Assembly: GCA_019429365.1 (NCBI GenBank)
Contig: JAHYJD010000006.1
Coordinates: forward strand, 1 to 64,000
Reading direction: 5' to 3'
From: Bacteroidales bacterium
Lineage (GTDB): Bacteria; Bacteroidota; Bacteroidia; Bacteroidales; UBA7960
DNA: 64,000 nucleotides
Shown here: positions 40,443-48,941 of the stretch, in pieces
Numbering within the stretch: the first letter of the stretch is position 1
Layout: each line of letters begins with the position of its first letter
Program-made: the position numbers and the translations under genes
Notes under the pieces: generated by a model
Seen by the model: the letters and a program-made list of their open reading frames with translations, nothing else
Databases searched by the model: none
Told to the model about the DNA's origin: nothing

Positions 40443-43400
40443 ATGAAGAAAAAAATCTACACTATTTCAATTGCAAAGCGCTTAACGGCTCTCTTGTTTT
40501 TAGTGGCCGTTTGCTCCTTTGGTGCATTGGCACAAAGCTGGACCGTTTACGATGCCGGTGTTTTGCCAAATGCTGCAAACCCTGTTTTTTCTGCATCCAG
40601 CGGCACTTTTTCGGCTGATGAAAACATGATCATTGATGATCCTTCTATTGAAGGAAACAGCTTGCTGTGGATGGAAGTCCCCGGCAAAGCTGATGGCCCC
40701 ACAACCCAGACTCAATATTATTGGAGAATGAATTTTGCCAGTCTTGGAGTTGATGTTACCAACCTTACCGTGGTAATGCGCGTAAAGGGTCACCCTGGCA
40801 GGGATATGGCCATGGACCTCGACATGCATTACAATGACATTCGATCGAGAGTAACATTGCATACCGAAACGAACCTGGCCAGGATCAGAAATGGCTCAGG
40901 AACTGACACACCCCTCGATGTTGATCTGACTGAGTGGAATATTTACAGGTTTGTAATGAGCGCAACCGAAACCAAACTGTATGTTAATGAAGATGCTACC
41001 CCGGTCATGGTGTTTACACCTGCAGCCGCTGCAAGTTCAAACAAACATTTCCGCTTTGGCGATGGGGACTCTGGAAATGACTTTGGTGCAGATATCGACT
41101 GGATAATCTGGGACGTTACAGGCGATTATGCACCCAATGAGGGCTTGCCCATTCCGGCTGAACTTCTTCCCGGCGATCCGGAACCAACAAACTGGACCAT
41201 TTACGACGCCAGCGTGCTGCCCAATGCGTTTGTTCCGAATTTCGTAACTGCCAGTGGGTCATTCGTCGAAACTGAAAATATTATCATTAATGACCCAGAC
41301 ATCCCTGGAAATAAATTGCTGTGGATGGACATTAACGGCAATCCTTCCCAAACTCTATTATGGCGAATGAACTTCGTCAGTCATGAAATTCTGGTTGACG
41401 ACCTCACCATAGTAAAGCGCGTAAAAGGCCACCCTGAACGCGACATGGCCCTTGACCTGGACATGGATTACAATGGCATACGCACAAGGGTAACTATTCA
41501 CAGCACTTACGGAGGCGCGGACAACGTGGCAAGGATAAGAAATGGCACAGGTTCAACCGGAAGTACCGTTGAACTCCCGGTCGACGTGCTCGAATGGAAT
41601 ACCTACCGTTTTGCCATGAATGCCACCGAAACAAAGGTTTACATTAACGAAGACCCGGATCCTGTTATAGTAATTACTCCCGCCGTTGCCGGCACAAACC
41701 GCCACTTCCGTTTTGGCGATGGCGACAGCAGCGCTTCATTTGGCGCTGACATCGATTGGGTAATCTGGGATGTAACGGGTTCATTCGCACCCGGTGAGGG
41801 AAGCCCCTTACCCGACTTCAGCTACACCCCGGGCTCTGATGCAAGTTTGGCCGATATTCTTGCTGATGGCGAACCTATCGCAGATTTCGACCCGGCAGTT
41901 TATAATTACGAGCTGGTGCTGCCCACCGGCACTACTAATGTTCCGGTAATCACGGCAGTTGCAACCGACCCCGCTGCAACACTCGACATTACGCAAGCCG
42001 ATGCCATTCCCGGCACCGCCACCATTGAAGTAACTGCCGAGAACGGATTTACTGCAAGGACTTATACTGTTGATATTCGTCTGGTTTCAACCGATGCAAC
42101 CCTGGAAGAAATCCATGTAAATGGTGAGCCTTTGGAAGGCTTCGATTCCGACATCCTTGCCTACACTGTTCAACTGCCCATTGAAACGACTACAGAAATT
42201 CCCGTTGTGGCAGCTGTTGCAACCGACGAAAATGCGGGGGTGGCCATCACACAAGCCACGGAAATAGAAGGCAGTGCCACAATTCTTGTAACCGCTGAAG
42301 ATGGCACAACACAACTTACCTACGTGCTGAATTTCGTGCTGGTTTCAGTCGATGCTACTCTATCCGACCTCATGGTCGATGGCACCACCATCGACGGCTT
42401 TGACCCGGAAGTGACCGAATACATTTATTTGCTGCCTGTTGGCACCACTGAAATTCCGCAAGTAAGTGCAACGGCAAACAACGAAAACGCAACGATGGTT
42501 ATCACCCAGGCTGTTGCTTTGCCAGGAGAGGCTTCTGTGGTTGTTACTGCTGAAGATGGCGAAACTGAGTTAACCTATATCGTGTATTTCCTGAGCGGAT
42601 CGGACGACGCCACACTGGCAGACCTGCTCGTTGATGGGGTAACCATCCCTGGTTTTGATCCGGAAGTTATCAACTACGAATATGTTGTGTCTGCAAGCAC
42701 TATTGATGTTCCGGTTGTTTCAGCTGTTGCAAGCGATGAAAACGCCGAAGTGGTCATTGTTCAGGCCGATGACATTCCCGGCACAGCAACCATTTCCGTT
42801 ACTGCTGAAGATGAATTCACCGTATTGGTTTATACAGTGCATATCAGGTATATTTCGAACGACGCCAGCCTTGAGCACATAATGGTGGATGGAAAAGCCA
42901 TTCCCGGTTTTGACCCTGAGGAGTTAAATTACTCTATTAATATGCCGCACGGCACGGTGCTCGTTCCCCTGGTTACTGCCATTGCAGCCGATATGAGTGC
43001 CACAGTAGCAATTACCCAGGCCACCCAGATTCCGGGTGTGGCAGAAGTTGAAGTTACGGCCGAAGATGGCGTTGCCACCCTTACCTATACTATCCAGCTT
43101 AATGAAGCCGATTACGACTGGCGTTACTACGATGCCAGCGTGCTTCCCAATGAGCATGTGCCTACCTTCAATCCGAGCAATGTGGGCGGATCGGGTGGAA
43201 CAAATACCATCGTAGCTGATCCCCAAGATGATTCCAATAGGTTCCTTGAGCTTATTACGATAGAAAATGGCGACAACCACATGTGGGCCACCGCGCTTCA
43301 GGAAGAAACCCCGGCGGTAACCCTGGTTATGAAAGTGAAGGCTGCCAACGATGTGGCAAGAAGGGTAGTTGAACTTGATGTACACCACAATGGCATTCGC

Positions 43401-44516
43401 GAACGCATGTATATCAACCGCGAGTCTAACCGCGTGCGTCTTAACGAAGGCATTGGCGGAGGTGACGGCGGCGAAATTGAAGCTCCCGAAGGTGTGAACC
43501 TGAGCGACTGGAACATTTACAGGCTTACCAAGGAAAGCAACTCCACCAAGCTTTACCTGAACGAAAATCCGGAGCCCATTGCTGTTGGTAACACGACCAC
43601 TTCAACAACCAACCAATATTTCCGCTTTGGCGATGGCAACGGCTCGCATAATGCCGCAGTATTGATGGATTGGATCGTATGGGACGAAACCGGTGCCTAT
43701 GCACCCGGAGAAGGATTGTTTATCCCTGCAAAGGTGGTAACCCCCGACTGGGATGCCAGCCTGACCGAACTGCTGGCCGATGGCGTGCTGATCGAAGGCT
43801 TTGACTCCCAGATAACTGATTACGAGTTTGTTTACACCGAAGAGCCCGCCGACATTCCTGTTATTTCGGCCGTGCTGAGCAACCCCGATGCCACCCTGGT
43901 GGTAACCCAGGCCGATGAATTCCCGGGAGTGGCTACAGCAGAAGTAACGGCAGTAAACGGATTTACTGTATGGACATACACTGTGACCTTCAGGTACATC
44001 TCATCGGATGCCACACTGTCTGACATTTTGGTAAACAATGTGTCCCTCGAAGGCTTTGATCCTGATGTAACGGATTACGCCGTGGTATTACCCGCCGGAA
44101 CAACAGCCATCCCCGTGGTGGATGCTGTGGCCAACGATGCCAATGCCGAAATCGATATCACCCAGCCTGCCGAAGTGGAAGGCACAGCCACCATCCTGGT
44201 AACTGCCGAAGATGGCTCTGAACTGACTTACACCCTCAATTTTAGTTTGTTTGACGATACCAGCATTTCTTCGCCTGAGGTACCCGGCCTGCGCCTGTAC
44301 CCCAACCCTGCCACCACACAGCTCACCATTGGCTGGGGCGGCAATGCTTCAGAAGCTTATGTGGAAATCATCAGTCTCACCGGGCAGGTTCTCTATAGCA
44401 CCCGTCTGGAGTCGCACACTGAAACAATTGGCGTAAGCAACCTGCAGCAGGGTACTTACATTATCAGAATCACTGCCGGACAGCAGCGCAGCAGCCGACT
44501 GTTTATGAAGCAATAA
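40443..44516 (+). CDS. Large secreted multi-repeat protein: three about 200-aa LamG-like modules, seven cadherin-like beta-sandwich repeats, T9SS sorting domain
   Basis: Modules starting WTVYDAGVLPN, WTIYDASVLPN, WRYYDASVLPN and each ending W(I/V)(I/V)WD.TG..AP.EG; seven repeats DATL.ill.dG..i.GFdp...Y; C-terminus LRLYPNPATTQLTIGW...SSRLFMKQ. Confidence 0.88.
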   Translation: MKKKIYTISIAKRLTALLFLVAVCSFGALAQSWTVYDAGVLPNAANPVFSASSGTFSADENMIIDDPSIEGNSLLWMEVPGKADGPTTQTQYYWRMNFASLGVDVTNLTVVMRVKGHPGRDMAMDLDMHYNDIRSRVTLHTETNLARIRNGSGTDTPLDVDLTEWNIYRFVMSATETKLYVNEDATPVMVFTPAAAASSNKHFRFGDGDSGNDFGADIDWIIWDVTGDYAPNEGLPIPAELLPGDPEPTNWTIYDASVLPNAFVPNFVTASGSFVETENIIINDPDIPGNKLLWMDINGNPSQTLLWRMNFVSHEILVDDLTIVKRVKGHPERDMALDLDMDYNGIRTRVTIHSTYGGADNVARIRNGTGSTGSTVELPVDVLEWNTYRFAMNATETKVYINEDPDPVIVITPAVAGTNRHFRFGDGDSSASFGADIDWVIWDVTGSFAPGEGSPLPDFSYTPGSDASLADILADGEPIADFDPAVYNYELVLPTGTTNVPVITAVATDPAATLDITQADAIPGTATIEVTAENGFTARTYTVDIRLVSTDATLEEIHVNGEPLEGFDSDILAYTVQLPIETTTEIPVVAAVATDENAGVAITQATEIEGSATILVTAEDGTTQLTYVLNFVLVSVDATLSDLMVDGTTIDGFDPEVTEYIYLLPVGTTEIPQVSATANNENATMVITQAVALPGEASVVVTAEDGETELTYIVYFLSGSDDATLADLLVDGVTIPGFDPEVINYEYVVSASTIDVPVVSAVASDENAEVVIVQADDIPGTATISVTAEDEFTVLVYTVHIRYISNDASLEHIMVDGKAIPGFDPEELNYSINMPHGTVLVPLVTAIAADMSATVAITQATQIPGVAEVEVTAEDGVATLTYTIQLNEADYDWRYYDASVLPNEHVPTFNPSNVGGSGGTNTIVADPQDDSNRFLELITIENGDNHMWATALQEETPAVTLVMKVKAANDVARRVVELDVHHNGIRERMYINRESNRVRLNEGIGGGDGGEIEAPEGVNLSDWNIYRLTKESNSTKLYLNENPEPIAVGNTTTSTTNQYFRFGDGNGSHNAAVLMDWIVWDETGAYAPGEGLFIPAKVVTPDWDASLTELLADGVLIEGFDSQITDYEFVYTEEPADIPVISAVLSNPDATLVVTQADEFPGVATAEVTAVNGFTVWTYTVTFRYISSDATLSDILVNNVSLEGFDPDVTDYAVVLPAGTTAIPVVDAVANDANAEIDITQPAEVEGTATILVTAEDGSELTYTLNFSLFDDTSISSPEVPGLRLYPNPATTQLTIGWGGNASEAYVEIISLTGQVLYSTRLESHTETIGVSNLQQGTYIIRITAGQQRSSRLFMKQ

Positions 44517-44528
44517 ACCAAACCAAAA

Positions 44529-44565
44529 GCCGGAAGCTGCCAAAAAAAGCACAGCTTCCGGTTTA
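44529..44565 (+). terminator. Candidate weak terminator/processing hairpin between the repeat protein and GH28
   Basis: ccggaagctg (44530-44539) / cagcttccgg (44552-44561) then tttat. Confidence 0.55.
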
Positions 44566-44579
44566 TAAATTTTAAAACA

Positions 44580-46004
44580 ATGACAGCCAGATCATTCAAT
44601 GCAATGCTCTTCATAACCATAGTGGTTTTCCTGGCCGGGTCCTGCTCAAGGGGCCCGGCTAAGGAAGCCGCTGAGGTTTCATGGGAGACTATGGAAGAAA
44701 TTTTATCTGAAATTGTTGCTCCCATATTTCCCAATGCCGTTTATGATGTGACCGAATTTGGTGCCGTCGGCGATGGTGAAACCCTGTCGACCGAAGCCAT
44801 CAATGCAGCCATCATAGCCTGCTCAGAAGCCGGAGGCGGCATGGTAATGATTCCGGAGGGCGACTACCTTACCGGGGCCATTCACCTTAAATCCAATGTC
44901 AACCTGCATCTTTCTGAAGGGGTAGTGCTGAAATTCAGTCGAAACCCCGAAGACTTCCTGCCAATGGTGTTTACCCGCTGGGAAGGGGTTGAACTTTTCA
45001 ACTACTCCCCTTTTGTGTATGCCTATGAGCAGCAAAATGTGGCCATTACCGGGCAAGGCACTCTCGACGGACAAGCAACTTCAGAGCATTGGTGGTACTG
45101 GAAAGGCCCCTGGAGCCGCGCCACCTGGGAAATCGTTCCTGAGAACCAGGTAGAAGCCCGCGACAGGCTCATAGAAATGGCAGAAAACGGGTTGCCGGTC
45201 GAAGAACGGCAGTTTGGCGCCGGCCATTACCTCAGGCCAAACTTCGTGCAGTTTTACAAATGCCAGAATATCCTCATGGAAGGCATTACCATTATCAACT
45301 CCCCCATGTGGGTCATTCACCCGGTGCTATCCGAAAACATCACTATTTCAAATGTTTCGGTGATCAGCCACGGGCCCAACAACGATGGCTGCAATCCTGA
45401 GTCGAGCCGCAACATCCTTATACAGGACAGCTACTTTGACACGGGCGACGACTGCATCGCCATCAAGTCGGGTCGAAATGCCGACGGACGCCGCCTTAAT
45501 GTACCCTCCGAAAACATCATAGTGCGTCGCTGCACCATGCGCGATGGGCACGGTGGCGTGGTGATGGGCAGCGAAATTTCGGGCAGCGTGCGCAACGTTT
45601 TTGCCGAAGACTGCATTATGGACAGCCCCAACCTCGACCGCATCATTCGCATTAAAACCAATTCCATCAGGGGTGGGGTGATCGAAAACATTTTCGTGCG
45701 CAACATCAACGTGGGAAGGGTTCGCCAGGCCATACTGCATATCGACTTCGACTACGAAGAAGGCGATGCCGGGGCGTTTACACCCCTGGTGCGCAACATT
45801 CACCTCGACAACATCACCAGCCAGAGCAGCGACCGGGCCATTTTCATCAATGCCTATGAACGTGCTCCCGTAACCGGGGTTTATATTAAAGACTGCACCT
45901 TTAACGGGGTGGAGAAAGACAACCTGATCAATAACGTGGAAGACCTGGTGCTGGAAAACGTGACCCTCAACGGAGAACCCATGCCGGGCCTCTCTCCTGA
46001 ATAA
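44580..46004 (+). CDS. GH28 polygalacturonase-type glycoside hydrolase, lipoprotein
   Basis: LAGSCSRG lipobox; YDVTEFGAVGDGETLSTEAINAAI; NNDGCNPESSRNILIQDSYFDTGDDCIAIKSGRN; GHGGVVMGSE. Confidence 0.97.
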   Translation: MTARSFNAMLFITIVVFLAGSCSRGPAKEAAEVSWETMEEILSEIVAPIFPNAVYDVTEFGAVGDGETLSTEAINAAIIACSEAGGGMVMIPEGDYLTGAIHLKSNVNLHLSEGVVLKFSRNPEDFLPMVFTRWEGVELFNYSPFVYAYEQQNVAITGQGTLDGQATSEHWWYWKGPWSRATWEIVPENQVEARDRLIEMAENGLPVEERQFGAGHYLRPNFVQFYKCQNILMEGITIINSPMWVIHPVLSENITISNVSVISHGPNNDGCNPESSRNILIQDSYFDTGDDCIAIKSGRNADGRRLNVPSENIIVRRCTMRDGHGGVVMGSEISGSVRNVFAEDCIMDSPNLDRIIRIKTNSIRGGVIENIFVRNINVGRVRQAILHIDFDYEEGDAGAFTPLVRNIHLDNITSQSSDRAIFINAYERAPVTGVYIKDCTFNGVEKDNLINNVEDLVLENVTLNGEPMPGLSPE

Positions 46005-46114
46005 ATATCGAATGGCCTCGTTTGAAGGTCGGTTTTTTTTATTTGTTCTTTTTTTGGAGGTTTTTGGTTAACTTTCAGGGTCCATTTAAACCATGGGCCC
46101 TGATTTTTTTACCC

Positions 46115-47239
46115 ATGATAAAAATTGTTGCCGATAATAAAATCCCTTTCCTGGCTGGTGTACTTGAAAAGGTTGCCAAAGTCGAATATTTGCCGGGAGC
46201 AAAGATCAGCCGCGAGCATTTGCTCGATGCCGATGCACTGATAGTGCGTACCCGCACCCTTTGCAATGCCCATTTGCTCGAAGGCACTTTTGTGAAATTC
46301 ATCGCTTCGGCTACCATTGGCCACGACCACATTGATAAGGAATATTGCCGCCAAAAGGGAATTGTCTGGGTTAACGCTCCCGGATGCAATGCCGGTTCTG
46401 TGGTGCAGTATGTATCGTCGGCAATGGCACATATTTTTTTGCAAAAAGATTACCCTTTCGGGGAAATAACCCTGGGGGTGATTGGTGCCGGCAATGTGGG
46501 AAGCCGACTGGTAAAAGTGGCCCAAACCCTTGGACTGAAAACCCTGGTGAACGATCCGCCACGGGCTCGTAAAGAAGGCCCGGAAGATTTTTGCAACCTG
46601 GAAGAGCTGCTCGAAAAGGCCGACATTATCAGCCTGCATGTGCCACTGAATATGGACGGCCCCGACAAAACCCTTCACATGGCAGACGCCCGATTTTTCA
46701 GCAGGATGAAAGCAGGCGCCTGGTTCATAAACACCTCCCGTGGAGAGGTTGCAGAAACAGGAGCTTTGAAAAATGCCATAAGTTTAGGAAAACTGGCAGG
46801 CGCAATCATCGATGTGTGGGAAAACGAGCCCGACATTGACCGGGGGCTGCTCAATCTGGTTTCCATTGCCACACCCCATATCGCCGGATATTCGGCCGAC
46901 GGTAAGGCCAATGGCACCAGCATGAGCGTGCAAGCCATCAGCCGATTCTTCAATCTGGGCCTCGACCATTGGAAACCAAAGACCATCCCGCTCCCTGCCA
47001 AACCACTGCTATGCCTTTCCGCGAAAGCGAAAACTAAAAAAGAAATATTCTGCGAGCTGAGCCAGCAGGCGTACGACATTTATGCCGACGACCAAACCTT
47101 GCGCCATTCGCCCGAAACTTTCGAAAAACAACGCGGCGACTACCCCATACGACGGGAACCGCATGCGCTAAGCGTCGCAACTCATGATCTGAAAAAGGAA
47201 CATGTGGATTTTATCCAGGCCCTGGGATACAAACTTTAG
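46115..47239 (+). CDS. pdxB: 4-phosphoerythronate dehydrogenase
   Basis: MIKIVADNKIPFLAGVLEKVAKVEYLPGAKISREHLLDADALIVRTRTLCNAHLLEGTFVKFIASATIGHDHID; INTSRGEV. Confidence 0.93.
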   Translation: MIKIVADNKIPFLAGVLEKVAKVEYLPGAKISREHLLDADALIVRTRTLCNAHLLEGTFVKFIASATIGHDHIDKEYCRQKGIVWVNAPGCNAGSVVQYVSSAMAHIFLQKDYPFGEITLGVIGAGNVGSRLVKVAQTLGLKTLVNDPPRARKEGPEDFCNLEELLEKADIISLHVPLNMDGPDKTLHMADARFFSRMKAGAWFINTSRGEVAETGALKNAISLGKLAGAIIDVWENEPDIDRGLLNLVSIATPHIAGYSADGKANGTSMSVQAISRFFNLGLDHWKPKTIPLPAKPLLCLSAKAKTKKEIFCELSQQAYDIYADDQTLRHSPETFEKQRGDYPIRREPHALSVATHDLKKEHVDFIQALGYKL

Positions 47240-47341
47240 GGGCTAGGGATCAGGGATTGTTAATTATCAATTGTTAACCCCGCTCATCCTCAAATCAAAA
47301 AAACATCAAATCTTCCCAACTTCCTAACTTCTCAACTTCAA
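47240..47341. repeat. Intergenic low-complexity direct repeats (aacttc units)
   Basis: cccaacttcctaacttctcaacttcaatt near 47318-47343, preceded by gttaattatcaattgttaac. Confidence 0.5.
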
Positions 47342-47857
47342 TTAATCTTCCCTTTTTCGCAGGAATGCAAACAGATAAAGGCTGAAAACGGCTGAAGTGC
47401 TCAATTGAATAAGCAGCGGTGTGCTGATGAGGCTGTCACCGGGCAATACGGTGAGTATGGCCACATATTTAAGGCCGTAGTAAAAAATCTTGCTGAGCCA
47501 GATGCTCAGGAAAATTGCCGGCAGGACGTGAATGCGTTTCACAAGGAAATAAAACAGGGCCACATTCACCACCAGTTCGGCCGAAATAAGCATGGTTTTT
47601 ACCAGCACCGGGTGGGCCGAAATCAGAAATGAGAACAACGGAAGGGTTAATGCCAGCAGGTAGGCGTTTTTGCGGTTGGTATGCACCAGGGCAAGCACCA
47701 GCATTAAACGCATGGGTTCAATAAGATAAAGCTTAATACTGAGCATGTGCGAAATGGCCGGAAGAAAATAAATAAAAGCCAAAGCAAAAACATCAAGAAC
47801 GGCGGGCTTTACGTAAGTCTTCCAGGAAACGGTGCTGATGTTGGCGGTTGCTGACAT
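47342..47857 (-). CDS. Predicted multi-pass membrane protein of unknown function
   Basis: 171 aa, several hydrophobic segments (VFALAFIYFLPAISHML, YLLALTLPLFSFLISAH, VVNVALFYFLV). Confidence 0.65.
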   Translation of the reverse strand: MSATANISTVSWKTYVKPAVLDVFALAFIYFLPAISHMLSIKLYLIEPMRLMLVLALVHTNRKNAYLLALTLPLFSFLISAHPVLVKTMLISAELVVNVALFYFLVKRIHVLPAIFLSIWLSKIFYYGLKYVAILTVLPGDSLISTPLLIQLSTSAVFSLYLFAFLRKRED

Positions 47858-47998
47858 GTTAATATCTAAATTTGTTGTTTATTTAAAATCATTATAAATA
47901 AAGCCTTTCAGGGGCGTTTACAGGCGTAAAAATAAGAAATTTTGGCCTGAAATGATATTTTTGCGGTTACAAAAGCAATTCAAAAGAAAGGCATTGAA

Positions 47999-48928
47999 AT
48001 GGACAGGCGCAGTTTTATCAGAAAAGGATTTATTTATTCGGCACTTTCGGGACTTTACAGCTCTGCAATTGGGCGTATTCCCTTGCTTTCGGCACAGCGG
48101 CCCGCCACCCAGGCCACGGGCAATTACGACCTGGTGGCTGTTCGCGGCGGCGAGCCCGTAGCCATGTATCGCAGGGCCATGCAGGAGATGGGTGGCATAC
48201 AACGCTTTGTGAAACGAGGGCAGCGCGTGGTGGTGAAGCCCAATATTGGCTGGGATGTTCCGCCCGAGCGGGCCGGAAACACCAACCCCGACCTGATTGG
48301 CGCCATTGTGAAAGACTGCCTTGATGCCGGCGCCAGCCGGGTGTTCGTGTTCGACAACACCTGCGACAACTGGCAACGATGCTACCAGAACAGCGGCATA
48401 GAAGATGCGGTGCGCCGTGCGGGCGGGCAGATCGTGCCCGGAAACCTGGAGCGCTACTACCACGATGTGGAGATACCCGGTGCACGCCGTCTTAAAACGG
48501 CCAAGGTGCATGAGCAAATTCTCGAAGCCGACGTGTTCATCAACGTGCCCGTGCTAAAGCATCATGGCTCCACCACGGTAACCGTGGCAATGAAAAACCT
48601 GATGGGCGTGGTTTGGGACCGCCGCTTCTGGCACCGAAACGACCTGCACCAGTGCATTGCCGATTTCTGCCTGTATCGAAAGCCCGATCTGAACATAGTG
48701 GATGCTTACCTGGTAATGACACAGAATGGTCCGCGCGGCACCTCAACAGCCGATCTTACCCTAAGAAAAAGCTTGCTGGTATCGACCGATATTGTTGCAA
48801 TAGATGCTGCCAGCACCCTGATTTTCGGCACCCAACCCGAAAACATCGGGCACATTAAGATCGCCTCCGAGATGAATATTGGCCAAATGAACCTGGACAG
48901 GCTCAACATCAAGCGCGTTGCCATTTAA
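47999..48928 (+). CDS. DUF362 domain protein with Tat-like signal
   Basis: MDRRSFIRKGFIYSALSG; VVVKPNIGWDVPPERAGNTNPDLIGAIVKDCLDAGASRVFVFDNTCDNW; INVPVLKHHGSTTVTVAMKNLMGVVWDRRFWH. Confidence 0.92.
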   Translation: MDRRSFIRKGFIYSALSGLYSSAIGRIPLLSAQRPATQATGNYDLVAVRGGEPVAMYRRAMQEMGGIQRFVKRGQRVVVKPNIGWDVPPERAGNTNPDLIGAIVKDCLDAGASRVFVFDNTCDNWQRCYQNSGIEDAVRRAGGQIVPGNLERYYHDVEIPGARRLKTAKVHEQILEADVFINVPVLKHHGSTTVTVAMKNLMGVVWDRRFWHRNDLHQCIADFCLYRKPDLNIVDAYLVMTQNGPRGTSTADLTLRKSLLVSTDIVAIDAASTLIFGTQPENIGHIKIASEMNIGQMNLDRLNIKRVAI

Positions 48929-48941
48929 AACCCAGCCAAGC

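Noticed and set aside
41838-44250. Regularly spaced similar DNA segments resembling a repeat array (CRISPR-like at first glance)
   Set aside because: They are in-frame protein repeats of about 84 aa, not short identical repeats with unique spacers.
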